Shown here: piece after piece, positions 52,480 to 62,794 of the stretch
Position numbering within the stretch: the first letter of the stretch is position 1
Layout: each line of letters opens with the position of its first letter
Source of the DNA: Salipiger sp. CCB-MM3
GTDB taxonomy: Bacteria; Pseudomonadota; Alphaproteobacteria; Rhodobacterales; Rhodobacteraceae
Assembly: GCF_001687105.1 (NCBI RefSeq)
Contig: NZ_CP014596.1
Coordinates: 1,239,001 to 1,303,000, forward strand
Reading direction: 5' to 3'
Length of the DNA: 64,000 bases
Notes under the pieces: generated by a model
The model's input: only the letters and a program-made list of their open reading frames with translations
Database searches by the model: none
What the model was told of the DNA's origin: nothing
Program-made: the position numbers and the translations under genes

Positions 52480-54750
52480 TCAGAACGTCTTGGTCAGGCC
52501 GAAGTAATAGGCCCGCCCCGGCTCGTTGTAGGTGTTGGCCCCGTCGCCCGAGCGCAGGATCTCGGTGTTGAAGAGGTTGGTCACCCCGGCCTTCAGGTTA
52601 AAGCCGTTGTCGAACTGATAGGACATGCCGAGATTGACCAGCGTGTAGGGATCGCGGTCCTCGGTGTCATCCTCTTCATAGCCCGTGGTGGCGCTGTAGC
52701 TCGTGGCCTCGATCTTGCCGTAGTGGGTCAGCGAGGGCGTCACGGTCATGCGCTCGTTCGCCTGCCAGTCCAAGGCGGCGTTGATCGTGTACTCGGGAAC
52801 CAGCGACAGCGGCACTTCGACCGAGCCGCCACCCTCAAGCTCGAGCTGCTGGACCGACTCGATCATATAGGTGCCGTTGACGCGAAGGTTGAAGTCCTCG
52901 CCGATCGGGGTGGCAAAGCTGCCCTCCAGACCCTGCACCCGCGACTGGGGAATGTTCTCCCACTGGTACAGGCGCCCATCCCGCCACGCGCCGCGCTGAT
53001 AGACCGAGGCCGTGCCGACCTGTTCGGTGCCCGACTGGATCTTGTCGCGGTAGTCGTTGTGGAAATAGGTCAGCGTGGCGTTCATACCGTTCATGCCGGT
53101 GTACTGAATGCCGATTTCCTTGTTGATCGAGGTCTCGGGCTTCAGGTCCGGGTTCGACAGCACGTAGCACGGCCCGTCGCGGTAATAGGGATAGGGGCAG
53201 CCATTGCCCGAGGTCACATAGACGTAGTTGTCGGCCAGCTGGTAGAGCGTCGGCGATTTGAACGCTTTGGCCACGCCGCCTTTGATCGTCCAAGCGGAGT
53301 TGATCGCGTAGGAGGCATTGAGCCCGCCCGACCAGTTGTAGCCAAAGGTGTCGGCGTAATCGAGGCGGACCGAGGGGGTCAGCGTCAGCTTGTCGGTCCA
53401 CTCGATGTTGTCTTCGAGGTAGAGGCCAAGCGTCGCCTGCTCGGTGAGCTCATCGCCGCTGGCCGGATCGAAGTCGTCGGATTCCACCGTGGCGAACGAG
53501 TTGTAACCGCTGAGGTCCAGCATCTCATAGCGCGCCTCGGCGCCCAGCGTCAGCGCCGACGGGCGGCCCAGCGTGCTGTGGTTGAGGTAGCTTTCATGTT
53601 TCGCCGAGAGGGCGTTCAGGGTCACGATGTCCCAGTCGCTCTGCGAGTTGATCGCGCCTTCGCTGCCGCCCGCGCCGCCTTCGGAGAGGCGCTCGTTGAT
53701 CGTGCGCTCGAACTGCAGATAGCTCATCGTCTCACCCCAGCCGTAGCTGCCGTTGTGAGTGACGCCGAAGGTGTAGCGCTCCATGGAGTTGGTCTCGGAG
53801 CCATCCTCGGCCAGTTCGTTCACGTCCTCGCGCGAGTCGTTGCCGATGCCATTGCCGAGCAGCGTGTCGCCCGCATAGATGTTGCCCTGACGCGACCAGC
53901 CCAGATCGACATCGAAACGGTTAATATCGCTGGGCTCCCAGCTGAGACGCAGCGAGGCGTCCTTGTTGATCACCCCCTCGTTGCCGGAGTCGGAATAACA
54001 GCTTTCCTCGCCGGTATCCTCATCCGTCGAGCACTCGGCTTCGGCCTCGTTGATGTCGGTGTCGTCGCCATCGGTCTTGTTGTAGCTGCCCGAGAAGCGC
54101 AGGCCGAGTGTGTCGGTCAGACGCTTTGCCCAGAGCACGTTGTAGCGCTGGGTCATGCCCTCGCTGCTGCTTTCGGGCACATCGAAGAAGGTGCTGAGCT
54201 GCAGCAGATCTTCGTCGGGTTGCTTGGTGATGATGTTCACCACGCCGCCCGCCGCGCCCGAACCATAGCGGGCCGCTGCCGGGCCGCGGATGACCTCGAT
54301 GCTTTCGACCATTTCGGCGGGCACCCAGTTGGTGTCGCCGCGGGTGTCGCGCTCGCCCGAGCGGCCCTGCTTGACCGAGGTGCGCGACAGCACCGGCTTG
54401 CCGTCGATCAGGATCAGCACGTTCTCAGGGCCCATGCCGCGGATGTCGACCTGCCGCTGGTTGCCGCGCTGGCCCGACGGCGAGGTGCCGCTGAGGTTGA
54501 CGCCGGGCATCTTGCGGATGATCTCGGCCACATCGTTGACGACCGGCTGCTTCTGCAGGTCTTCCTCGGTGATGGTCGAGGTGCCCAAGGCCTGTTTGAT
54601 CTGTTCTTCGGCGGTCAGAACGATTGTGCCGAGCTCATACTCGGCCTCGTCGCCGAGGGTGAAATCCTGCGCCAGCACCGGGGTCAGCGGGACGGCGGAC
54701 AGAAGAAAGACGGCTGTGCCAGAGGCCAGCCGCGCACGTGCGGATGCCAT
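52480..54750 (-). CDS. FepA-family TonB-dependent siderophore receptor
   Basis: 756 residues: signal peptide (SGTAVFLLSAVPLTPVLAQD), TonB box-like stretch GTIVLTAEEQ, plug domain (TSPSGQRGNQRQVDIRGMG, GERDTRGDTNWVPAEMVESI, RYGSGAAGGVVNIITKQP) nearly identical in pattern to E. coli FepA, then a 22-strand barrel ending with the aromatic residue of YYFGLTKTF. It likely imports catecholate siderophore-iron. No siderophore ABC transporter, esterase or biosynthesis gene is nearby. Confidence 0.92.
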   Translation of the reverse strand: MASARARLASGTAVFLLSAVPLTPVLAQDFTLGDEAEYELGTIVLTAEEQIKQALGTSTITEEDLQKQPVVNDVAEIIRKMPGVNLSGTSPSGQRGNQRQVDIRGMGPENVLILIDGKPVLSRTSVKQGRSGERDTRGDTNWVPAEMVESIEVIRGPAAARYGSGAAGGVVNIITKQPDEDLLQLSTFFDVPESSSEGMTQRYNVLWAKRLTDTLGLRFSGSYNKTDGDDTDINEAEAECSTDEDTGEESCYSDSGNEGVINKDASLRLSWEPSDINRFDVDLGWSRQGNIYAGDTLLGNGIGNDSREDVNELAEDGSETNSMERYTFGVTHNGSYGWGETMSYLQFERTINERLSEGGAGGSEGAINSQSDWDIVTLNALSAKHESYLNHSTLGRPSALTLGAEARYEMLDLSGYNSFATVESDDFDPASGDELTEQATLGLYLEDNIEWTDKLTLTPSVRLDYADTFGYNWSGGLNASYAINSAWTIKGGVAKAFKSPTLYQLADNYVYVTSGNGCPYPYYRDGPCYVLSNPDLKPETSINKEIGIQYTGMNGMNATLTYFHNDYRDKIQSGTEQVGTASVYQRGAWRDGRLYQWENIPQSRVQGLEGSFATPIGEDFNLRVNGTYMIESVQQLELEGGGSVEVPLSLVPEYTINAALDWQANERMTVTPSLTHYGKIEATSYSATTGYEEDDTEDRDPYTLVNLGMSYQFDNGFNLKAGVTNLFNTEILRSGDGANTYNEPGRAYYFGLTKTF

Positions 54751-54875
54751 GAGCGATCCTCTCTACGCGTTGAGATGTTGCGGATTTTAGGGGGACTGCT
54801 CGCGGCTAGCTGGCCCCTGCGAAGAACCACGTTCCTTGCAGAGCCTCAATCGTGGCGCTGCGGTGGCGCCACGGT

Positions 54876-54895
54876 ATGTTACAATTACGCAACAT
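54876..54895. promoter_or_regulatory. Inverted repeat upstream of the TonB receptor
   Basis: ATGTTACAATTACGCAACAT, a 20-bp imperfect palindrome with ATGTT / AACAT ends, 126 bp upstream of the receptor's start and in an AT-rich pocket. It may be the receptor's regulatory site, but it is not a clear Fur or RirA box. Confidence 0.4.
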
Positions 54896-54949
54896 AAAGT
54901 CGCCCCAGAGAATGCCTCCGGGGCGGGACACCAGAACTGGTCGGCGGAC

Positions 54950-56479
54950 TTATTCGGCGGGCGCGGTCCCCTCGCCCGGTGCGCCGAAATCCATGGTCGC
55001 CGCGACCGCGCGTCGCCATGCGGCGTATTTGCGCTCGCGCAGCGCCGCCTCCATCTGCGGCTCGAACCGCGCCTCGCGCGCCCATGCCTCCGCAAAGGCT
55101 TCCATACCCGGCATCAGCCCCGCCTTTTGCCCGGCCAGCCACGCGGCGCCCATGGCCGTGGTCTCAAGCACCGTGGGCCGTTCGACCGGCGCGTCGAGAA
55201 TATCCGACAGATACTGCATCCCCCAGTCTGACGCGCTGAGCCCGCCGTCGACGCGCAGCGCCGCCATCTCCACATCGCCATGCGCCGCGCTCCAGTCGGC
55301 CTTCATCGCCTCGATCAGGTCGCGGGTCTGATAACCGACGCTTTCCAGCGCGGCGCGGGCGAACTCGGCGGGGCCGGAGTTGCGGGTGAGCCCATAGATC
55401 GCCCCCCGGCAGTCGGCATTCCAATAGGGCGCGCCAAGGCCAGTGAAGGCGGGCACCAGCACAAGCTCTTGCGCCGGGTCTGCCGCTTCGGCCAAGGGCT
55501 GGCTTTCGGCGGCATGGCGGATCACCTGCAGCCCGTCGCGCAGCCATTGGATCACCGCGCCTGCCACGAAGATCGAGCCTTCGAGCGCATAGGTGGTCTT
55601 GCCGCCGATGCGATAGGCGATGGTGGTCAGCAGCCGGTTTTGCGAGACCACGGGCGTGTCGCCGGTGTTGAGCAAGGCAAAACAGCCGGTGCCATAGGTG
55701 GATTTGACCATGCCGGGCTGAAAGCACGCCTGCCCGATCGTCGCCGCCTGCTGATCGCCCGCGATACCGAGGATCGGGATCGGGCGCCCGAAGAGATCGG
55801 CGCGGCACTCGCCGAAGTTCGCGTCGCAATCGCGCACCTCGGGCAGCATCTTGGTGGGAATGTTCAGCCGCTTGCAGATCGCCTCGGACCAGCGGCCCTC
55901 GCGGATGTTGTAGAGCATGGTGCGGGCGGCATTGGTGGCGTCGGTGGCATGCACCGCGCCGCCGGTCAGTTTCCACACCAGCCAGCTGTCGACCGTACCA
56001 AAGAGCAGCTCGCCCTTCTCTGCCCGTTCGCGCGCGCCCTCCACCCGGTCGAGGATCCACGCCAGTTTGGTCGCCGAGAAATAGGGGTCGAGCAGCAGGC
56101 CGGTCTTTTCGGTGACCGTCTCTTCGAAACCCTCGTCGCGCAGCTTGCGGCACATCTCGGAGGTGCGGCGATCCTGCCAGACGATGGCGTTGTGGATCGG
56201 CTTGCCGGTGTCCTTCTCCCACACCAGCGTGGTCTCGCGCTGGTTGGTGATGCCGATGGCCGCGATGTCATCCGCGCCGACGCCCGCTTTCTCGACCACC
56301 GCGCGGCAGGTGGCGGCGGTGGTGGACCACAGATCGAGCGGATCATGTTCGACCCAGCCGCTTTGCGGGAAATGCTGCGGGAACTCCTCCTGCGCCGAGG
56401 CGGTGACCTGCAGCTTGTCGTCAAAGAGGATCGCGCGGGTCGAGGTGGTGCCTTGGTCGATGGCGAGGATGAGGGTCAT
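54950..56479 (-). CDS. glpK: Glycerol kinase
   Basis: 509 residues of the FGGY kinase family: [17 protein letters not shown] at the N-terminus, [37 protein letters not shown] with catalytic Asp, and [13 protein letters not shown]. It phosphorylates glycerol entering through the adjacent ABC transporter; the product feeds GlpD. Separated from glpV by a terminator hairpin and the repeat element, so it may have its own promoter or depend on read-through. Confidence 0.95.
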   Translation of the reverse strand: MTLILAIDQGTTSTRAILFDDKLQVTASAQEEFPQHFPQSGWVEHDPLDLWSTTAATCRAVVEKAGVGADDIAAIGITNQRETTLVWEKDTGKPIHNAIVWQDRRTSEMCRKLRDEGFEETVTEKTGLLLDPYFSATKLAWILDRVEGARERAEKGELLFGTVDSWLVWKLTGGAVHATDATNAARTMLYNIREGRWSEAICKRLNIPTKMLPEVRDCDANFGECRADLFGRPIPILGIAGDQQAATIGQACFQPGMVKSTYGTGCFALLNTGDTPVVSQNRLLTTIAYRIGGKTTYALEGSIFVAGAVIQWLRDGLQVIRHAAESQPLAEAADPAQELVLVPAFTGLGAPYWNADCRGAIYGLTRNSGPAEFARAALESVGYQTRDLIEAMKADWSAAHGDVEMAALRVDGGLSASDWGMQYLSDILDAPVERPTVLETTAMGAAWLAGQKAGLMPGMEAFAEAWAREARFEPQMEAALRERKYAAWRRAVAATMDFGAPGEGTAPAE

Positions 56480-56536
56480 GGGGTCTGCTGGCCTTTTGTT
56501 TGTCTTATCCTGTCGGATATTGCGTGCTGTTGCGAT

Positions 56537-56700
56537 CCGCCCGGAATCAAGGCGAAGCCGCCGGGCGAGCGCCGTCCCGTCCCGGCGGGATGGCGCTTTG
56601 CCACCCGTGCGCGCCGTTCGAAGGCTCTCCGGGTTTGGCTGGCATAAAGCGCTCAGCCCGAATGTTGCGGCGCCATCCCACGGGCCGGCGCTCGCTCGGC
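56537..56700 (+). repeat. 164-bp inverted-repeat element, copy 1
   Basis: A 141-bp core (56560-56700) is bounded by 21-bp terminal inverted repeats (GCCGGGCGAGCGCCGTCCCGT and its near-complement at 56680-56700, with three mismatches). It is preceded by 23 conserved bases CCGCCCGGAATCAAGGCGAA... The same element occurs inverted at 60637-60800, with matching centre TTTGGCTGGCATAAA. Located between glpK and glpV. Confidence 0.9.
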
Positions 56701-56814
56701 TCCTGCTGCGATTGTGCTGAAAAACGGCGCATCACGTCAGACTTCTATCAATCCAAATCAGTCTCTTACCCAACTCGTATCGGCGATGGCGCCGCGGCGC
56801 CATGGCGAAGACGA

Positions 56815-56845
56815 GAAGAAGGGGGCGGGCATAGGCCCCGCCCCC
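56815..56845 (-). terminator. Hairpin terminator after glpV
   Basis: On the minus strand GGGGGCGGG / CCCGCCCCC with a 7-nt loop followed by TTCTTC, 12 bp after the glpV stop. It should reduce, perhaps not abolish, read-through into glpK. Confidence 0.75.
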
Positions 56846-56857
56846 TTCACATCTAGG

Positions 56858-58561
<1,704 letters not shown>

Positions 58562-58648
58562 GGTTTCCTCCCTTTGGTACAAACCCTTTCTGCCCCTCGG
58601 TGCGGGCACAGAAAGGGATAGCGCGACACCGGCCCTGGCGGGTCGGTG

Positions 58649-59341
58649 TCAGTATTTTCGTCGCAATCTTGCGCATATGATCGCCGGATCCCCGGCGCTC
58701 AGGCGGGGGTTGGCCTCTTCGATGCTTTTGTAGACGTTGTGATCGTCCCGGATTGCAAAGACCTGGCTTGTCTCCACGGTGCAGGCGTCGAATTTGCTCA
58801 ATATGTTTTCATCGAGCAGATGCGGCTCGGTCACCGTAGGTTCGTGATTAATTTCGACAATCATCAGCAAATCACCACCCGGTGACAGCACACGCTGGCT
58901 CTCGGAGATGCTTTCATCGAGCATTTCGACGTGATCGAGCGCATTGAAGATCGAGACCACGTCGAAACTGGACTCCGCGAAGGGCAGCTTTTCGGAGCCG
59001 CCGGCGACATACTCCATCTTGTGCGTGCCCCGGTTGAGCTCGAGATACTTGTCCGCAAGCGGGTCAAGGCCCACCCGCCGCGCCGCGCCTTCTGCCCATT
59101 CCAGGCTGCCGAGCGGGCCGCAGCCGATATCGAGCATACGCTTGCCGTCGTAATAGCTGCGATCCAGCCCGAAGAGGCTGGTGAAATTGCGCTCGAAATG
59201 GCCGTTGTAGAAGGTGCCGTTGGATTTCTGTAGAATCTTCTTCCAGTACATCAGCTCGGCAGCTTCCTTGAATTTGGTCTGCATGGAAATCGGGGCCCGC
59301 GACAACATTGCGGCAGCCGAATGGTAAATGAATCTCTTCAT
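58649..59341 (-). CDS. Class I SAM-dependent methyltransferase inserted in glp operon
   Basis: 230 residues. Motif I RMLDIGCGPLGSLEWAEG near residue 70; LDPLADKYLEL, SFDVVSIFNALDHVEMLDES and RVLSPGGDLLMIVEINHE follow the Methyltransf_11 pattern, as in polysaccharide or lipid-linked enzymes. ATG 59341 follows GGGAAG; the frame to 59497 overlaps glpU and is rejected. The 127 bp upstream are distinctly AT-rich compared with the operon, and codon use is looser (many AAA, AAT, TTT), suggesting acquisition by transfer. Nothing links it to glycerol. Confidence 0.85.
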   Translation of the reverse strand: MKRFIYHSAAAMLSRAPISMQTKFKEAAELMYWKKILQKSNGTFYNGHFERNFTSLFGLDRSYYDGKRMLDIGCGPLGSLEWAEGAARRVGLDPLADKYLELNRGTHKMEYVAGGSEKLPFAESSFDVVSIFNALDHVEMLDESISESQRVLSPGGDLLMIVEINHEPTVTEPHLLDENILSKFDACTVETSQVFAIRDDHNVYKSIEEANPRLSAGDPAIICARLRRKY

Positions 59342-59468
59342 GAACTTCCCTTTCCGGAAATGAAAATTCTTTGAATTCAGTATATTGTCGAAGCAATCCG
59401 AACTATTCATACCAAAGATTTCCATTATCCGACAGAAGACTCGGCGGTGAGCGTGGCGAAAGCGGGCT

Positions 59469-59741
59469 TTAGACCCAGCGGAAGACCGCGGTTGCATAGA
59501 TTAGGCACAGGACAAGCGCCGCCGGCTGCGCCTGGCCGACTAGGCCGAGCCAGGCGAGATTGATGAAGGCCGAGCCGAGCAGCGTGATGAAGAGCCGATC
59601 GCCGCGCGTGGTCTCGATGCCCAGAACGCCGTGCCGCGGCGTCTCGGGGAAGCGGATCGCCAGCACGGTGAAGATCACCAGCAGCGCCGCGATGGTCAGA
59701 AAGAAGGCCGCGGTGGGCCATGTCCATGCCATCCAGTCCAT
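59469..59741 (-). CDS. glpU: DUF2160 small membrane protein of glycerol transporter
   Basis: 90 residues with two or three hydrophobic helices (FFLTIAALLVIFTVLAI; FITLLGSAFINLAWLGLVG; PAALVLCLIYATAVF) and the loop RFPETPRHGVLGIETTRGDR, characteristic of DUF2160. In Rhizobium leguminosarum the equivalent gene is glpU of glpSTPQUV. Starts 12 bp after glpQ. Confidence 0.85.
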   Translation of the reverse strand: MDWMAWTWPTAAFFLTIAALLVIFTVLAIRFPETPRHGVLGIETTRGDRLFITLLGSAFINLAWLGLVGQAQPAALVLCLIYATAVFRWV

Positions 59742-59753
59742 TGCGCTCTCCTC

Positions 59754-60605
59754 TCAGACGCGGCCCAGGGCAAAGCCCTTGGCGATGTAGTTGCGGACGA
59801 ACCAGATCACCAGCGCGCCCGGAATGATGGTGAGCACCCCCGCCGCCGCGAGCACGCCCCAGTCGAGACCCGAGGCCGAAACGGTGCGGGTCATGGTGGC
59901 GGCGATGGGTTTCGCGTCCACCGTGGTCAGCGTGCGCGAGAGCAGCAGCTCGACCCAGGAGAACATGAAGCAGAAGAAGGCGGCGACGCCGATGCCCGAC
60001 GAGATCAGCGGCATGAAGATCTTCACGAAGAAGGCGCCAAAGCTGTAGCCGTCGATATAGGCAGTCTCGTCGATCTCCTTGGGCACGCCGCGCATGAAGC
60101 CTTCGAGGATCCAGACCGCCAGCGGCACGTTAAAGAGGCAATGCGCCAGCGCCACGGCGATATGCGTATCGAACAGGCCAATCGAGCTGTAGAGTTGGAA
60201 GAACGGCAGCGCAAAGACCGCAGGCGGCGCCATCCGGTTGGTGAGCAGCCAGAAGAACAGGTGCTTGTCGCCTATAAAGTGATAGCGCGAGAACGCATAG
60301 GCCGCCGGCAGCGCCACGGTGAGCGAGATCACCGTGTTCATAACCACATAGATCAGCGAGTTGATGTAGCCGGTGTACCAGCTCGGATCGGTGAGGATCG
60401 TGGCGTAATTGGCGAAGGTCAGATCGCGCGGCCAGAGCGTGAAGTCGCCGAGGATCTCGGTGTTGGTCTTCAGGCTCATGTTCAGCAGCCAGTAGATCGG
60501 CAGCAGCAGGAACAGCAGATAGAGCGCCATGACGATGGTGCTGCCCTTCACGCGCGGCAGGCTGCGCGCGCGGCTGGCGGCGGGGGTGAGGGTTGCGTCG
60601 CTCAT
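59754..60605 (-). CDS. glpQ: Glycerol ABC transporter permease
   Basis: 283 residues, MalG-type carbohydrate permease with six membrane segments; EAA loop VPKEIDETAYIDGYSFGAFF, and GFMRGVPKEIDE. The name follows the rhizobial glycerol system (not the periplasmic phosphodiesterase GlpQ). Separated from glpP by a 225-bp gap that contains repeat copy 2. Confidence 0.88.
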   Translation of the reverse strand: MSDATLTPAASRARSLPRVKGSTIVMALYLLFLLLPIYWLLNMSLKTNTEILGDFTLWPRDLTFANYATILTDPSWYTGYINSLIYVVMNTVISLTVALPAAYAFSRYHFIGDKHLFFWLLTNRMAPPAVFALPFFQLYSSIGLFDTHIAVALAHCLFNVPLAVWILEGFMRGVPKEIDETAYIDGYSFGAFFVKIFMPLISSGIGVAAFFCFMFSWVELLLSRTLTTVDAKPIAATMTRTVSASGLDWGVLAAAGVLTIIPGALVIWFVRNYIAKGFALGRV

Positions 60606-60636
60606 GCGGGGCTCCCTTCAAGAAGATGAGAGGGGA

Positions 60637-60800
60637 GCCGGGCGAGCGCCTGCCCGTGGGCTGGAGCTGCAACAGTCGAGCCCAGCGATTTATGCCAGCC
60701 AAGTCCGAGCGAGATCGAACTGGGGTGCGCGGGTGTCCAAGCGCCAGCCCACCGAGACGGGCAGGCGCTCGCCCGGCGGCTTCGCCTTGATTCCGGGCGG
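60637..60800 (-). repeat. 164-bp inverted-repeat element, copy 2
   Basis: The 141-bp core (60637-60777) has perfect 21-bp terminal inverted repeats (GCCGGGCGAGCGCCTGCCCGT at 60637-60657 and its exact complement at 60757-60777), followed by the 23-bp conserved flank to 60800. Relative to copy 1 the element is inverted. Located between glpP and glpQ; its strong hairpin could attenuate transcription inside the operon. Confidence 0.9.
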
Positions 60801-60830
60801 GTCGAGGCCTGTGTCAGAGGTCGGCTCATC

Positions 60831-61700
60831 TCACATCCCCTTTTTGTCGAGGTTGGTCATCACGGTGTAGAACACCCATGAAATCAGCAGGATCACGAGG
60901 AAATACATGATCGAGAAGGCCGCCGCGGGACCAAGGTCGAACTGCCCCAGCGCCATTTTCACCAGATCGATCGACAGCAGCGTGGTGGCATTGCCCGGAC
61001 CGCCGCCGGTGACCACGAAGGGCTCGGTATAGATCATGAAACTGTCCATGAAGCGCAGTAGGATGGCAATCATCAGCACCCCTGCCATCTTCGGAAGCTC
61101 GATGTAGCGGAACACCTTCCAGCGGCTGGCCTGATCGATCTTCGCCGCCTGATAATAGGCGTCGGGGATGGATTTCAGACCAGCGTAAGCCAGCAGCGCC
61201 ACCAGGGAGGTCCAGTGCCAGACGTCCATGACGACGATGGTGATCCATGCCGCCAGCGGGCTTTGCGTGTAGTTGTAGTCGATCCCGAGGCTTTCCAGCG
61301 TCCGGCCCAGAAGGCCGATATCGACGCGGCCGAAGACCTGCCAGATGGTGCCGACCACGTTCCAGGGGATCAGCAGCGGCAGCGACATGAGCACGAGGCA
61401 GAAGGACGCCCAGAAGCCGGACTTCGGCATGTTGAGCGCGACGAAAATGCCCAAAGGCACCTCGATGGCGAGAATGATGCCCGAGAACATCAGCTGCCGC
61501 CCGAGCGCATTCCACATGCGTTCGGAATGCAGCATCTCTTCGAACCATTCGAGCCCGGCCCAGAAGAACTGGTTGTTGCCGAAGGTGTCCTGCACCGAAT
61601 AGTTCACCACGGTCATCAGCGGGATCACCGCCGAGAAGGCGACCAGCAGCAGCACCGGAAGCACCAGCAGCCACGCCTTGTTGTTGAAGGTCTTGGTCAT
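60831..61700 (-). CDS. glpP: Glycerol ABC transporter permease
   Basis: 289 residues, MalF-type sugar permease with six membrane helices (VLPVLLLVAFSAVIPLMTVVN and AFSIMYFLVILLISWVFY at the ends) and EAA-like loop SIPDAYYQAAKIDQASRWKV. The start overlaps the upstream glpT stop by one base. Confidence 0.9.
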   Translation of the reverse strand: MTKTFNNKAWLLVLPVLLLVAFSAVIPLMTVVNYSVQDTFGNNQFFWAGLEWFEEMLHSERMWNALGRQLMFSGIILAIEVPLGIFVALNMPKSGFWASFCLVLMSLPLLIPWNVVGTIWQVFGRVDIGLLGRTLESLGIDYNYTQSPLAAWITIVVMDVWHWTSLVALLAYAGLKSIPDAYYQAAKIDQASRWKVFRYIELPKMAGVLMIAILLRFMDSFMIYTEPFVVTGGGPGNATTLLSIDLVKMALGQFDLGPAAAFSIMYFLVILLISWVFYTVMTNLDKKGM

Positions 61701-62782
61701 CAGGCCGCCTCCCCCTGCGGTGCCACGCGCCAGTCGTCGCGGTAGACGTTGACATGCGCGGGATCAAAGCTGACCCGGTTCATGTCGGGGCTGACGCGCT
61801 CGTCCTCGCCGGCGATGATGTTGATGTCATGGCCGAAAAACTCGGCGCGGATGATCTTGTGGCGGCCCGCATCCTCGACCCGGCGCACCTTGACCGGCAG
61901 CCCCTCGGTCTGGCTGAGCCGCGCGAATTCGGGGCGCACGCCGATCTCGACCTTGCCGTCCATCGCGCGATAGCCCGCGCCGAGGTCGAAATCCGAGCCG
62001 TTGATATAGGCGCGGCTGCCCTCGACCTTGGCCGGGATGACATTCATCCCCGGCGAGCCGATGAAATAGCCGACAAAGGTGTGCTCGGGCCGCTCGAAGA
62101 GTTCCTCGGGCGTGCCGATCTGCACCACGCGCCCGTCGTACATCACCACCACCTTGTCGGCGAAGGTCAGCGCCTCGGTCTGGTCATGGGTGACGTAGAT
62201 CATCGTGTGGCCGAAATCGCGGTGCAGCTTCTTGAGCTGGGTGCGCAATTCCCACTTCATATGCGGGTCGATCACCGTCAGCGGCTCGTCGAAGAGCAGC
62301 GCGTTGACGTCCTTGCGCACCATGCCGCGCCCGAGGCTGATCTTCTGCTTGGCGTCGGCGGTGAGCCCGCTGCACTTGCGGCGCAGCTGGTCCTCCATAC
62401 CGATCATCCGGGCGATTTCCTGCACGCGCTCGGCGACATAGCTCTCATCGCGGCCACGGTTGCGCAGCGGGAAGGCGAGATTGTCGCGCACGGTCATCGT
62501 GTCGTAGACGACGGGAAACTGGAACACCTGCGCGATGTTGCGCTCTGCGGTGGGGGCGTGAGTCATGTCCTGACCGTCGAACAGCACCCTGCCCTGCGAC
62601 GGTGTCAGCAGACCCGAGATGATGTTGAGCAGCGTGGACTTGCCGCAGCCCGAGGATCCTAGAAGCGCATAGGCGCCGCCGTCGTCCCAATCGTGGGTCA
62701 TCTCCTTCAGCGCAAAATCCGCCTCCGAGCCGGGGTTCGGCAGGTAGCTGTGCGCGAGGTTGTCGAGCGTGATTTTTGCCAT
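61700..62782 (-). CDS. glpT: Glycerol ABC transporter ATP-binding protein
   Basis: 360 residues. Walker A LGSSGCGKSTLLNIIS, Q-loop FQFPVVYDTMTVRDNL, Walker B NALLFDEPLTVIDPHMKWE, and H-loop MIYVTHDQTEALTFADKV. The signature is degenerate: where LSGGQ is expected the sequence reads CSGLTADAKQKISLGRGMV. The second ATPase (glpS) carries a canonical signature, so one composite ATP site is degenerate. Named after the rhizobial system, unrelated to the GlpT antiporter. Confidence 0.9.
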   Translation of the reverse strand: MAKITLDNLAHSYLPNPGSEADFALKEMTHDWDDGGAYALLGSSGCGKSTLLNIISGLLTPSQGRVLFDGQDMTHAPTAERNIAQVFQFPVVYDTMTVRDNLAFPLRNRGRDESYVAERVQEIARMIGMEDQLRRKCSGLTADAKQKISLGRGMVRKDVNALLFDEPLTVIDPHMKWELRTQLKKLHRDFGHTMIYVTHDQTEALTFADKVVVMYDGRVVQIGTPEELFERPEHTFVGYFIGSPGMNVIPAKVEGSRAYINGSDFDLGAGYRAMDGKVEIGVRPEFARLSQTEGLPVKVRRVEDAGRHKIIRAEFFGHDINIIAGEDERVSPDMNRVSFDPAHVNVYRDDWRVAPQGEAA

Positions 62783-62794
62783 TCCCGTCCCTCC

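Noticed and set aside
56547..56735. Small open frame inside repeat copy 1, similar to one in copy 2 (60593-60790)
   Set aside because: The similarity follows from the repeat itself; starts and lengths differ and there is no ribosome site, so coding is not supported.
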